A stretch of DNA of 64,000 bases from Agapetus fuscipes. Taxonomy: Eukaryota; Arthropoda; Insecta; Trichoptera; Glossosomatidae. Positions 21,091 through 31,140 of the stretch are shown here, one piece after another (within the stretch, counting starts at the first letter, position 1; the number at the start of each line of letters is the position of its first letter). The notes below the pieces were generated by a model. That model was not told the DNA's origin and did no database searches. It saw nothing but the letters and a program-made list of their open reading frames with translations. A program made the translations under genes and the position numbers. Where the stretch lies: contig OX637339.1 of NCBI GenBank assembly GCA_951799405.1, positions 11,532,001-11,596,000 of the forward strand. The letters are read 5' to 3'.

Positions 21091-21567
21091 CATAAATAAA
21101 AATATTTTTTTATTGCAGTATGCATATTTACAAGAGGATGGCAACCAACAGAGACAGATGGCTGGTAGATCAAGCTTGCTTTACAATTGGATGATGACAT
21201 ATTAACAAGCTCAAGCTTTGAACACTGTTCACATTAAATAAAGTTTTAAGCTTTCACTAACACTTTCATGGTCGGTATTCTATAATGAATTGTTTTTTGT
21301 GCAGCCACATCATGAGGCCCTCACCATAATCCTCGAGGACTCTCTAGGTCTTGAGCCACTTTCCTCCCTGGGCTGGAGGTCTCATCACCACGGTAATTCT
21401 TACCTACCGAATATCGGTTTAATAGGGTAATTGCAGTGGTAGGGAAAACGGTTGAAAATAATATGGTTATGTAGAGTACATTTCAAGGATCACAATCCTT
21501 TATTATATTACTCCAGACCGTCGTCATTCGCTTACATTTTCGATTTTTAAAATTAATGCCATCACTG

Positions 21568-21757
21568 CAGATGTGACATGTATAAGTTCGCGCTTACATA
21601 TGCTGCATGTGTACTTACAACATAACAACCCATTCCAAATAAACATAAGCCCTGCAACTCTTGCCAACCTTCCCTGAAACAAAGGTGAAATTTGCAAAGT
21701 AAACCATTTTTTAAAGTATGGGTGGTCAGCCTCATACCAACCTATAAGCCAACGAAA
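21568..21757 (-). repeat. Family D copy 4
   Basis: AAGTTCGCGCTTACATATGC, CTTGCCAACCTTCCCTGAAA and GGTGGTCAGCCTCATACCAA. Confidence 0.82.
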
Positions 21758-21777
21758 TTATTTTGTGTATTTCTTTA

Positions 21778-21951
21778 TGGGGCTTCCACACGCTTGCCAA
21801 CCCATCGCAAGTCAAGCGCACAGTGTGTCGTCTAGAACATGCTAGCTGGACAAAATTAGTCAATTAGACAAAATTTTGTCCAGCTAGCATGTTCTAGACG
21901 ACACACTGTGCGCTTGACTTGAGATGGGTTGGCAAGCGTGTGGAAGCCCCA
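21778..21951. mobile_element. Snap-back PIF/Harbinger-type MITE
   Basis: Two 80-base arms with one mismatch around a 14-base loop (21858-21871). Ends TGGGGCTTCCACACGCTTGC and its inverse, flanked by TTA (21775-21777, 21952-21954). Confidence 0.82.
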
Positions 21952-21956
21952 TTACA

Positions 21957-22200
21957 TAATCTAAGTTGCAAAGATACATACCATTTGAGATTCATATTAA
22001 ATTCATTCGCACACGCTGACAGGTAAAAGTTCGGGCTTACAAATGCCTCATGTGGACTTACAAAATAAAAAACTAATCTCAAATGAACATAAGCCCTGCA
22101 ACTCTTGCCAACTTTCCCTCAAACAGAGATAAAATTTGCATGGTGAACCATTGCTTACAGTATGGATGGTCAGCCACATACTAACCTATAAGTCAAGGAA
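21957..22200 (-). repeat. Family D copy 5
   Basis: AATCTAAGTTGCAAAGATAC through CTAACCTATAAGTCAAGGAA; tandem with copies 4 and 6. Confidence 0.85.
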
Positions 22201-22218
22201 ATTATTTTGTTTAGTTCC

Positions 22219-22441
22219 ATAATCTAAGTTGCAAAGATACATACCATTTGAGATTCATATTAAATGCATTCCCACAAGCAGACAGGTAAAAATTTGCGCT
22301 TACAAATGGACCATGCCCATGTGGACTTACAACATAAAAACCTAATCTCAAATGAACATAAGCCCTGCAACTCTTGCCAACCTTTCCTGAAACACAGCTG
22401 AAATCTGCAAAGTGAACCAATTTTTAAAGTATGGGTGGTCG
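22219..22441 (-). repeat. Family D copy 6
   Basis: Same landmarks as the preceding copy, ending at GTATGGGTGGTC. Confidence 0.85.
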
Positions 22442-22545
22442 ATTTTCTTTTTCAAAGGCTGCTTGTTTTTATTTTACATGTTTTCCGAATTTTAACGCGA
22501 GGAAACTATACGTAATATACACATTCACCAAATGTTAAGGGGTTG

Positions 22546-22578
22546 GGCTGCATAGCAGCCAGGGGCAACGCCCCTAGT
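22546..22578 (+). other. Helitron-like 3' end (tentative)
   Basis: Hairpin GGCTGC-ATA-GCAGCC then GGGGC-AAC-GCCCC followed at once by CTAG and T. Helitrons end with a hairpin and CTRR before T, but the hairpin normally stands a few bases clear of the end. No 5' TC terminus was located. Confidence 0.25.
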
Positions 22579-22684
22579 CATATAATATTTTTTAAGTAGT
22601 ACAAATAAAGATATCATTGATTATCTTAAAAAATAAAATGCGGAGAATTTGAATCCCCGCCAAAAATGCAGTCGTGTGTCGTCA

Positions 22685-22935
22685 TTTTGACGACAAACGT
22701 TAAACTGACTACCTGGGCCATTTGACATCTAAACTCCGAAGATCTGACGTCATATCCGCCCGATGCCCGAATAAAGAAATGACCTTTTTAGCGGAAATGG
22801 AAAATACGCGATTTTTAAAGAACTATAAATTAAAAACTAAGCCACACATATTTTTTTTAAAAACGCAAATGTATTTTTAAAAACATAGCCTACCATTTTA
22901 TGAAATAAAATAAAAAAGTAAATTTACCCTATTGT
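22685..22935 (+). repeat. Family J repeat, copy 1
   Basis: CTACCTGGGCC, TCCGAAGATCTGACGTC, AAAATACGCGATTTTTAAAG, CCTACCATTTTATGAAATAA; also at 27745-28000. Confidence 0.65.
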
Positions 22936-23079
22936 ATGGAGCCTAATCAGCTGTTCACTTTCGGCCATCTTGGATTGACAGGTATTCATACAAATATTAC
23001 CAATATTCAGTAGGTAAGAATTACCGTGGGGATGAGACTTCCAGCCCTGGTCTCCTTACTCCGAGGACTTTGGTGTCGG

Positions 23080-23210
23080 CCTCGACATTATCTGCCCACC
23101 GATCCTGAGATGTTTGAATGGTCTAATACTGGAGGGTCTACCATCCAAGAAATTTCTTCATGTTGTGAAACCTCAATCTGTTCATCATGGGTGATTTACA
23201 TTCTTGCAGG
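23080..23210. repeat. Low-copy repeat shared with 57690-57800
   Basis: GAATGGTCTAATACTGGAGG and ACCATCCAAGAAATTTCT recur near 57700. On the minus strand ATCAGAAATGCCTTGG-type sequence there could be a LINE coding remnant; not resolved. Confidence 0.35.
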
Positions 23211-23251
23211 GTGGAACTGTCTAACTATAAGGGGAAATTCCTAAAGGAGCA

Positions 23252-23421
23252 GGGCTGGGAGTCTCATCACCACGGTAATTCTTACCTACCGAATATTGGT
23301 AACATTTGTATGAAGACTAATCAGCTGTTCACTTGCAGCCATCTTAGATTGACAGGTCCTCATACAAATATTACCAATATTTGGTAGGTAAGATTTACAG
23401 TGGTGATGGGACTTCCAGCCC
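23252..23421. mobile_element. Intact family I fold-back MITE
   Basis: Inverted arms of about 60 bases, GGGCTGGGAGTCTCATCACC to TTGGTAACATTTGTATGA, around GCTGTTCACTTGCAGCCATC. Lies just past the Kazal poly(A) signal. Confidence 0.75.
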
Positions 23422-23472
23422 AGAAGGGCTGGGAACAGTGAGTGAACACAGAGTCTTATATTAGAGACTGGT

Positions 23473-23478
23473 TTTATT
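23473..23478 (-). terminator. Poly(A) signal of the Kazal gene
   Basis: AATAAA on the minus strand, about 93 bases after the stop codon. Confidence 0.6.
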
Positions 23479-23570
23479 GACTTTACAATTAATGGGTGAA
23501 AATTGATTACAAAGTATTATTCATTGTGCCAATGTGTGCAAGCTAATTGTATGTGTAGGAGTACAATATC

Positions 23571-23602
23571 TCAACAGGGGCCTTCCTTCATCAGGGCAAA
23601 CT
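23571..23602 (-). CDS. Kazal gene terminal coding exon (FALMKEGPC-stop)
   Basis: The acceptor attgtttcag is followed by AG, completing AAG (Lys63), then nine codons ending in the sixth cysteine and TGA. The frame and the missing last cysteine both fit, which makes a chance match unlikely. Confidence 0.82.
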
Positions 23603-26600
23603 CTGAAACAATACATAAAACATTCAAGCTGGGAAAATTATGGTTCTTTAAAGGACTCCGAACATTCAAGATATTCCTCGACTTTGTGTTGCCACCCAAT
23701 ATTTTTTTTGATTTCCAAAAATCAGGGATTTTTTTCTTGTTCACAGCACTGTGAGTCATACAGTTGGCAGGCATGCTAAATGCAGTTTAGTGTAGGTATT
23801 TTCATACATAGGTACATATTTGGATGATATATTTGTTGGGCGCTGTTTTTGTGTGAAACACACCCCTCTGCGAGCTTGGTTTCACTACAATGCGCCAATT
23901 CACAAGCAAGATCCATTTGCTGTAAGCCTGGATGGACTTTTGGTAGCCGGTCTATTTTTTTTAAGGTTAAATGAAGGTTTCAACTCATCCAAGAGCATAT
24001 TTGAAAAAAAATAACAATTGTGCTCCGCTGGGAATCAAACTCACGACCTTCAGTATACAATTTTGTAGCCTTAACCACTAGACGCAGACCGTTGCATAAT
24101 ATTCATTGAAATTATGACGTTCTTACTGTCTGTAGGTTGGCCAGATGAAATCACAGATATTACCCAAATTTTGATTATTCAAATATTTTTTTACTAAAGG
24201 CCTTGCATGCTGTCAGTGACACATTTTATTATCAACCCCCTTCTTTTGTTATATTTTAAAATTGATTGTACCCACCCATCAATCTACATAAAAGAACTTT
24301 TATTTTTATTGATGTAGGTACCAGTGGTGAAGCGTGCCATACAAGCCGGTTCCCATCGGCTTCCCTTTTAAAATGATGTAACAAAGTAGTTAAAAAATAT
24401 AGGCACAAAGTAAAAAAATGCATTTAAAACCAAAGAAACAATACACATTTTTCCCCCATTGAAACCATGCAGTCTACTTTATTATTATTTCTACCTCCTT
24501 TTAAACGGGAAACCGATGGAAACCGCCTTGTATGGCACCCTTCGCCACTGGTAGGTACCTTCCTGTTTTTTTTTTTATTAATTTTCAACACAAATTAAGT
24601 ACATATTGCTTGCAACATCACCAAGCTTTGTTCAGGGCTATAAATGTCAATCAGATATTAGAATGATAATTTTCCCAACTTGATATTGTCACACGTTTAC
24701 TTATCACAAGAAAATGTCCAAAGTTTGTTTGCTTGGTAAATAATAGCAAAGTTTGTGGCAAAACTTGCTTCATAATAATATTATATGTATTGCTGCAGCA
24801 GGATGAGTTGAATACCCCTGACTATGATGGTTATGAGCCCACCAGTGTAATCGATAAACAAGCCTTGCAACTCTTGCCGACCTTCCCTGAAATAGGGATG
24901 ACATTGGCAAAGTGAACCATTTTTAACAGTCTGAGTGGTCAGCCACATACCAATGTTTAAATCAAGCGATACAGTTATTTCTCTTAAGCAAGCCATTTCC
25001 ACTGTATATACTTTTCTTAGTTTACTTTCGTTCACCGTCCATGTCTCACTTCCACACATCAGAGTCGGTTACAATATGCCATTGTGTACCGCCATTTCAT
25101 ATTCTTTGAAAGCCTTTCATTCTCTGCAATCCTCTCAATCGCTCTCATCACACATTAACTTACAAGTTAATACATGCTTTTCAAGTTCTTTCATCTGCTT
25201 TCCATTCATTGGAAACTTACTTGAGATAAAGAATAAAACTGTCTTTTTTTTAACTTTTAGTATATTGAACTCCACGACCGGCTTCCCAAATGAACCGTTT
25301 CCATCATCAGGTGGCTTTATAAATACTTAAGATTATATTTTGTATTCATACTAATTGACTTCTACTAAATTTTATAGATCCAAAACAATTCTAATTAAAC
25401 ACTGTTTTATTAGATTGTTTTGGTTCTATAAAATTTAGTAGAAATCAGTTAATACTTTACCACCTCATGATGAAAATGGCAAACAGAACTTAATATACTC
25501 AAAGCAATCTAAAACAAAGCTGGTTTTATTCTTTATCGTGTGAGGTGAAAGATTTCACCGTGAATGCTTCTACAATCCATGAAATCTTTTTTTTTCACTA
25601 ATGAACTAAGGACCTAAATGCAACTACAGATTTTGGTGAGAATCCCTTTCAAAAGAAGAGTAGGTGTTGGCGTTGTTGCCATGTGGTATCAGTGCTGTAT
25701 AGGGGTGTCTGTGCACTTACTGGTTTTCTCCTCGCAGTTCTTCTTCTTGAACTCACACTCGTTGTTGAAGTTCTTGGGCGCTCCGCCCTCTTCCTGCGCA
25801 CACACCGGGCTGTACAAGAAGGGGCACACGTGGGGGCAGTCCTCCTCTCCCAGCACCAGCACCACACTCAGCGACAGCACTGCAACAGGCACAGGCACAT
25901 CACATACCATGGGGATTAGTAGGAATTTTGTAATAAGATTGTTTAGAGATATCAAAGCGAACAACAATGGCATCTAGCGCCGACACTTGAAGGCTTTTTG
26001 TTTTGTTGTTAAAGTTAAAAATTTCGTTAGGTGTACTCAATTATAATCTATAGTGTAAGTTGCAATGATATATTACATGGATTCCCACAAGCAGAAATGT
26101 ATAAGTTCATGGTTACACATGCAGCATGTGGACTTACAACAAAAACCCAATCTCAAATGAACATAAGCCGGGCAAGTCTTTCCGACATTCTATGAAACAG
26201 GTGTAACTCAGGGGAATTCCCAGAGTACGATTTTTGTATGTTGATATATTTTTTTCTTACAATCTCACTTCCGTTCAGACATTTGTGAGCTTAGCATCCC
26301 CCAAACCATTGACACTTAATAGTTAATTTCATTTAAAATACATTGCCATGTCAAATTGAAAACACACGTGAGTTTTTTGACTTTGGTTTCCCACATTCCA
26401 TCACATAATCCTCGCCAGTGGTTGTGAAGACAGCATCAACCATCTACCATGCAATACCTGGAGATCCCTCAACAGGCTAAGGGGCTTAACAACGGTACTC
26501 TCATACAAGACTGATGTTTGCTCACCAAGAAAAAAGTTCCAGATTCAAAAATGTTCCAAATCCATTGCTCAACATTATCAGAAAAAACACACATCTTGTG

Positions 26601-28471
26601 TATGTTCTGGACATATTTAATCAAATTCTTTGTGTATATGTGTGTGTGTGTTTGTGTGTATGTGTCTGTGTGTGTATGTGTATATGTTTGCATGTGTGTT
26701 TTGCAACTAATTGATTGAGAGGTTATCAGGTGGAGCCGTTGTCACCAAATATGTATTTTTTACTTGAGATAACATGAATCCACTGAGCTCAGGGAGTGGT
26801 GGGAGAAATGGGACAAACCTGATTATAATAAGTACAAGTAAGTACTGAGAACATGGAAGCATATCTCATTGGTGATTCAAAACAATCATTGTCCTTTGCC
26901 TAACAAATATTGAATCATCTTAAATGTAACAGGAAATGTCGGGGTTAAAGCCGCGGGGGCTAAGAGGGCTGATCTTTCTAGCGTGTTTCGTAAGGAACAA
27001 CGTTGGTTCGATCCCCGCTTGGGTCACTTGACTTTAACTTTGACCCTGGTTCAACAGATGTTATTGGGTAATTATTATTTAATAATTCATTAATAATAAA
27101 CAATAATGAATTATTAAATGATGATATTAATACCTGTTTCTGGCCAGGCAGAATAGGTTGGTGAATTGCATTCCTCTTCACAAATCTATTTTAAAAAAGA
27201 AAAAAAAAAAAATTAAGGACCTTCCCGTCTCTCTATTTCCTCTCTTCCATCTTCATCATCAGACACTTTAATCTATAATCTATCTATGTATAATCTAAGC
27301 TGCAAAGATGTATTACATTTGAAATCCATGTTAAATGCATTCCCACAAGCAGGCACATAAAAGTTTGCGCTTAAACACGCCAGAGCCCGCATGTGGACTT
27401 ACAATAAAAAAATCCAATCTCAAATGAAGGTCACCCCTGTTTCAGGGAAGGACGGCAAGAGTTGCAAGGCTTATGTTCATTTGAGATTGGGTTTTTATAT
27501 TGTAGGTCCACATGGGGCATGTGTTAGCGCAAAATTATACATGTCTGCTTGTGGGAATGCATTTAATATAAATTTTAAATTATATTTATCTTTGCAGCTT
27601 AGATTAGATTAGATTAATTTAGAAATGAACATAAGCCCTGCAACTCTTGCCGACCTTTCCTGAAACAGGGGTGACATTGGCAAAAGGAACCATTTTTTAC
27701 AGGATGGGTGGTCAGCCTCATACCAACCTAGCGCTGTCGGATTAGCGAACCAACTACCTGGGCCCTTCGATATCTACACTCCAAAGATCCGAAGATTCAT
27801 CGACGCCGTATCCGCCTAAATAAAAAAATTACCTGTTTTCCAGGAATCGAAAATACGCTAATTTTTAAGAGCTATAATTTAAAAACTAAGCCGGATATAA
27901 TTTTTTTAAAACGCAGGTGCATTTTTAAAAATGTAGTCTACCATTTTATGAAGTAAAATAAAATGTGACATTACCCTATTGCATAATTTTATATACTTAG
28001 TGGCACTAGCCACGCCAAGGGTGCAATGGCCTAAGATTTAAAAATAAATACATTAAAAACTTGCATCGGATCAACGAGTGTGCTGCATTATGGAGGATTT
28101 GAATAGGAGTATTTTTAGGCTTACGCTGTTGGCTGCTAAAACTGGTAATTTGCTTTCCGGGATCTGTTACCCTGGTCTTTTAGAGCTGTTTTTTTAGCGT
28201 GACGGTAATGTGATGATGAACTTGATAAAACTGGGATGAATATCCAAAGGTAAACAATATCACCTATTACAGTAAACAGAGACATAAATCATAAAAGTTT
28301 CATAAACATCACAGCATGGGCCATTACAGACATGGGCAAAACGTCCGGAAGCTCCAGCTCCAATAGGCCACTTCAACAAATCCTGGAAAGCTATATATTG
28401 ATTATGCAAATAGTTGGATGAGATGTTAGTGTTCTGTACTCACTGAACAAGAAAATCAGACCACTCTTCAT
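23571..28471 (-). CDS. Secreted single-domain Kazal-type protease inhibitor, 3 coding exons, 72 aa
   Basis: Joined on the minus strand: 28471-28444, 25879-25721 and 23602-23571, all GT-AG, both introns phase 1. Residues 1-20 are a signal peptide (MKSGLIFLF...LVLG), then EEDCP starts the mature protein. Six cysteines are spaced C-3-C-7-C-14-C-6-C-13-C. The reactive-loop motif CPFLYSPVC fits the Kazal consensus C-x-P1-x-Y-x-P-V-C, making Phe the P1 residue, which in this family predicts chymotrypsin- or subtilisin-like targets. FNNEC matches the (Y/F)xNxC core and KEGPC the family end. The third and fourth cysteines are further apart than is usual. Secreted Kazal proteins in insects act in gut, haemolymph or silk; which applies here is not visible. 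Confidence 0.87.
23820..24092 (-). repeat. SINE-A copy in Kazal intron 2
   Basis: GGGCGCTGTTTTTGTGTGAA, AAGCCTGGATGGACTTTTGG, GCTCCGCTGGGAATCAAACT and CCACTAGACGCAGACCG. Confidence 0.83.
24322..24550. mobile_element. hAT-type MITE in Kazal intron 2
   Basis: Ends CAGTGGTGAAGCGTGCCATA and the inverse of CAGTGGCGAAGGGTGCCATA, with the perfect 8-bp duplication GTAGGTAC (24314-24321, 24551-24558). Confidence 0.88.
24860..24966 (-). repeat. Family D fragment (copy 7)
   Basis: GCAACTCTTGCCGACCTTCC, GGCAAAGTGAACCATTTTTA, GTCAGCCACATACCAA. Confidence 0.75.
24980..25207 (-). pseudogene. RTE LINE fragment in Kazal intron 2
   Basis: The minus strand encodes TLMCGSETWTVNESKLRKVY and TVEMACLRE, the same block as the RTE copy at 7489. 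Confidence 0.7.
25212..25548. mobile_element. Imperfect fold-back element in Kazal intron 2
   Basis: AAAGAATAAAACTG at 25227 and CTGGTTTTATTCTTT at 25520, CATCATCAGGTGG and CCACCTCATGATG, and central TTCTACTAAATTTTATAGAT against ...TATAAAATTTAGTAGAA. Arms are diverged. Confidence 0.6.
25721..25879 (-). CDS. Kazal gene coding exon 2 (signal end and most of the domain)
   Basis: The acceptor is cctgttgcag and the donor ACC-A/gtaagt, a perfect consensus. It encodes the hydrophobic LSLSVVLVLG, then five of the six Kazal cysteines. The exon is GC-rich against its AT-rich flanks, like the DUF4789 exons. Confidence 0.88.
26040..26212 (-). repeat. Family D copy 8 in Kazal intron 1
   Basis: AGTGTAAGTTGCAATGATAT, GCATGTGGACTTACAAC, CAATCTCAAATGAACATAAG. 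Confidence 0.75.
26637..26702 (+). repeat. (TG)n microsatellite
   Basis: Interrupted TG repeat (TGTGTGTGTTTGTGTGTATG...). Confidence 0.9.
26945..27195 (+). repeat. SINE-C copy
   Basis: GCTGATCTTTCTAGCGTG, GGTTCGATCCCCGCTTGGGT, TTGACCCTGGTTCAACAG, TAATACCTGTTTCTGGCCAG, then A-rich tail. Confidence 0.83.
27268..27427 (-). repeat. Family D copy 9 (head of inverted pair)
   Basis: AATCTATAATCTATC tail, CATTCCCACAAGCAGGCACA, ending CCAATCTCAAATGA where an inverted copy begins. Confidence 0.8.
27428..27622 (+). repeat. Family D copy 10 with (AGATT)n tail
   Basis: AGGTCACCCCTGTTTCAGGG to CTTTGCAGCTTAGATTAGAT followed by ATTAG repeats. Confidence 0.85.
27625..27735 (-). repeat. Family D fragment (copy 11)
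   Basis: GCAACTCTTGCCGACCTTTC to GGTCAGCCTCATACCAACCT. Confidence 0.82.
27736..28005 (+). repeat. Family J repeat, copy 2
   Basis: Matches 22685-22935 (ACTACCTGGGCCC, GCTAATTTTTAAGAGCTATA, GTCTACCATTTTATGAAGTA). Begins exactly at the end of family D copy 11. Confidence 0.65.
28098..28403. mobile_element. Family H fold-back MITE copy 1
   Basis: TTTAGGCTTACGCTGTTGGC, TTTGCTTTCCGGGATCTGTT, inverted CGGAAGCTCCAGCTCCAATA and ..AATCCTGGAAAGC. Relatives at 33850 and 49160. Confidence 0.65.
28444..28471 (-). CDS. Kazal gene coding exon 1 (signal peptide start)
   Basis: ATG at 28471 in a CAACAAC-ATG-AAG context, nine codons plus one base, donor A/gtgagt. The split codon with exon 2 is ATG (Met10). 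Too short to be found as an ORF on its own. Confidence 0.82.
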
Positions 28472-28532
28472 GTTGTTGGTATATGTTGATATTACAGCAG
28501 AGGAAGTGCTTGTTGCTTCACTAGAACAGCGA

Positions 28533-28568
28533 TACTGAGCCCAGCAGGCACAGCTGCCTCCTTATATA
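28533..28568 (-). promoter_or_regulatory. Core promoter of the Kazal gene: TATA box and TCAGT initiator
   Basis: On the minus strand TATATAAG spans 28568-28561 and an arthropod initiator TCAGT spans 28537-28533. Taking the A at 28535 as +1 puts the TATA box at -33. This leaves a 63-64-base leader before the ATG at 28471. TATA-type promoters usually go with strongly regulated or tissue-specific genes. Confidence 0.72.
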
Positions 28569-28571
28569 CCA

Positions 28572-28885
28572 CCAGCACCAACACTGAGGTAACCATGCTG
28601 CTTTTATTTTTCATTCTTTGTATGAAAAACAAAAACACTTGATATGTATTGCTCTCCACTTGAGGAACAAATGACTAGTTATTAGTTAATTAATATCAGT
28701 TGTCCCATGATAATCCGACACTTTGAAATATGACATACTCCGTTGTCTGATAGGTTTTGTTTTTTAAATCTCTGGCCAACATTATATAGGCTCTAATATG
28801 TATCTGTACTGCAGCCTACATAAATATATATTTTTAACTTCATCGCATATCATATTGCCACAAGCATTAAATGGAAAAATTAATG
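28572..28885. other. Upstream of the Kazal promoter, nothing further recognised
   Basis: AT-rich. Any distal control region of the Kazal gene would lie here but no specific site can be named. Confidence 0.3.
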
Positions 28886-28889
28886 CAGT

Positions 28890-29180
28890 ACAGTACTTTG
28901 GCTATCATATGTGCACTTCGTATTCTTCATTTCTTTGGACACGTTGCCCGTGGCAATGAGGATAGCCTGGAACGACTGGTTGTGATCGCTGGCTTGGGGG
29001 GAAGGGAGGAAGAGGAAGATCCCCCACACAATGGACCTATCAAGTGAAGACAGCACGGGGCACCTGGATGGTTGGAGCGCTGCAGACATAGCAGTCAAGA
29101 GAAAACTGGAGAACAGTGGTTGCTTCCACATGGCTCACAGCCCTCAACAATGAGGAACAAGATTAAGAAGAGAAGAATAC
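28890..29180 (+). pseudogene. LINE C-terminal remnant (second LINE family)
   Basis: The plus strand reads RILHFFGHVARGNEDSLERL, VVIAGLGG, then a broken frame ending HGSQPSTMRNKIKKR. Frame broken by stops; related copy at 52595-52885. Confidence 0.7.
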
Positions 29181-29492
29181 AGTACCTACAGTGCTGTATA
29201 AAAAAAATATAGTCATAGGTTCTCTCTCATATAAATCATCATCACGTCAGTCCCTTACCTGCTGGATAATCAAAGGGCAGCTGTAAACAGAACACAAGAA
29301 TTAGAGCTTCACTATCCAAAGAATGTTTTTGTTTTGATGTTGTTTACTTGTTGATATGCATGTAGCTGTTCTCAGAGTGCAGTACGGAGCTCAGGCACTT
29401 GGTCAACCCACGAGTGTTATCTCAGATTTGATTTCTGATATCAGGGAGATAGCGTGTAATATCAGTGACAATGAGGATGATAATGTATTGAA

Positions 29493-29620
29493 CTGATTGA
29501 TTGGGTGGGCGCTGCTTTGTGTGAATCACACTTCAAGGAGGCTTTGATAATTGCTAGTCACAACAAATTCTCAGGCAACACCTGGTTGCTGTAAGACTGG
29601 ATGAACTTTTGTAGCCGCAT
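29493..29620 (-). repeat. SINE-A tail fragment
   Basis: GGTGGGCGCTGCTTTGTGTG, AATTCTCAGGCAACACCTGG, TGTAAGACTGGATGAACTTT. Confidence 0.65.
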
Positions 29621-29734
29621 GAAGTAGAAGTATTTTCCATCCCTGGGATCCTGGGAGCAAGTTTTAAAATTCAAATGTTTTTTGGGACGCTGAGAATATT
29701 ATTCTCTGACTTATCCCTCATTACTTTTTCTTAG

Positions 29735-29985
29735 CTATTTATTTTTACAGATAAGGGGCCGGCCTTAAGCAAACCCCTTCAAGTGGGGGTTTCCCACTTT
29801 CCAAGTAGACTGGTTCTCATTTCTTGTGAAGGCTTAGTAAACTTTTCCAGTATTTAGATTTTGTATTTGAAATAAACACCGAAAAGGGTAATCATTTCTG
29901 AGATGCATGCTAGGGATTGAACCCTATCCATCAGCATGGAATGCAAATATTCTGGTAACTTAGCTATCGACCGGATGTACAATAT
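29735..29985 (-). repeat. SINE-B copy, minus
   Basis: TTTACAGATAAGGGGCCGGC, CATTTCTTGTGAAGGCTTAG, CTATCGACCGGA. Confidence 0.78.
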
Positions 29986-30180
29986 TTTGACAATTGTGAA
30001 ATATCATTTGCCTATAATAGGGCCACCATGGGAAGACCAGCAACCTTGGATTTAGTGTGAACATATCTACCTATACATACTCCATGTATTGTTGTACCTA
30101 TGGGTGTTTATTGACACTTTTTTGTGAAGTCATCATTATATTAAATGTGTTTTCTCTTGACATTATTTTGGCAAGGTCAC

Positions 30181-30215
30181 ATGTACACACACACACCACT
30201 ACACACACACTTCTA
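30181..30215 (+). repeat. (CA)n microsatellite
   Basis: CACACACACACCACTACACA run. Confidence 0.85.
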
Positions 30216-30620
30216 CATGTGTCTGTTCCACTATTTACCTTAAACAGGATCTGCCGTGTTGATTTTTGGTGATTACTTATTCAAAAATATTTATCTTTCA
30301 TTTGAGTATTTCCTAACGATAATACATTATTTAAAAAATCTCACATTATATCAATACAAAAAAAAAGTGGCCCGTGATCATCCAACCTTTGATAAAAGAG
30401 AAACACACTGCTAGGTATGGAGAAAAAGAAAATAATAGGAACATATTTTTAGCAAAGACGCAAACCATTCTTTAACATTATTAGCTAGAGTGGCATAATA
30501 TTATTATGTTTAGATATTGTATCAGTGCGCAGGAAACAATGTTCACAAAAGAAGACACACAGTGTGAAACATTGAGTTATGAAATATATTAAATTATGGT
30601 TTCAATTGATTTTCACAGAT
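30216..30620. other. No feature recognised
   Basis: AT-rich, no repeat match seen. Confidence 0.3.
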
Positions 30621-30624
30621 GGCA

Positions 30625-30778
30625 ATATCTATAATCTATCATATATTAACATTTAGGATTCATGCTAAATGTATGATCCCTGGCAGACACAAAAGTTAGC
30701 CCTTACACATGCCATGTGAACTTACCATATAAAAACCAAAATCTCCAATGAACATGAACCCTTGATCAAATCTTGCTG
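30625..30778 (-). repeat. Family D fragment (copy 12)
   Basis: ATCTATAATCTATCATATAT tail, GCCATGTGAACTTACCATAT, CCAATGAACATGAACCC. Confidence 0.68.
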
Positions 30779-31018
30779 TCTATAATCTTAAGTTGCAAAG
30801 ATATATTAACATTAAATATGCATATTAAATGCATGCCCACAAACAGACAAATGTAAGTTTGCGCTTACAAATGCTGCTTGTGTACTTACAAATTAAAAAC
30901 CAAACCTCAAATGAACATAAACCCTGCACTTTTGACTTTCCCTGAAACAGGAGTGACATTGGCAAAGTGAACCATTTTTTTACAGTATGGGTCAGCCTCA
31001 TGCCAACCTATATAATTC
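30779..31018 (-). repeat. Family D copy 13
   Basis: TATAATCTTAAGTTGCAAAG to GGTCAGCCTCATGCCAACCT, tandem with the preceding copy. Confidence 0.82.
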
Positions 31019-31041
31019 AAGGGATTATCATAAGACAAGGG

Positions 31042-31140
31042 ATTATGTCCTTTCCTGAAACAGAGGATATCTTGACAAAGTGGTCCAGTTTTTACAGTTT
31101 GGGTAGTCAGCCTCATAAGTCACCTGTAAGTCAAGGAACA
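31042..31140 (-). repeat. Family D fragment (copy 14)
   Basis: TTTCCTGAAACAGAGGATAT, GGTAGTCAGCCTCATAAGTC. Confidence 0.7.

Larger units (their letters stand above)
21371..23047. mobile_element. Fold-back MITE (family I) split by later insertions
   Basis: Left arm GGCTGGAGGTCTCATCACCA at 21371 and right arm ...GATGAGACTTCCAGCCC ending 23047 match the two arms of the 170-bp intact copy at 23252-23421. The 1.5 kb between holds three family D copies, a snap-back element and family J sequence. Confidence 0.6.

Noticed and set aside
29254..29280. Upstream 5' exon of the Kazal gene (good acceptor and gtaagg donor on the minus strand)
   Set aside because: A TATA box and initiator lie between it and the ATG, so it is not needed. 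Without transcripts it remains an unused splice-like pair.
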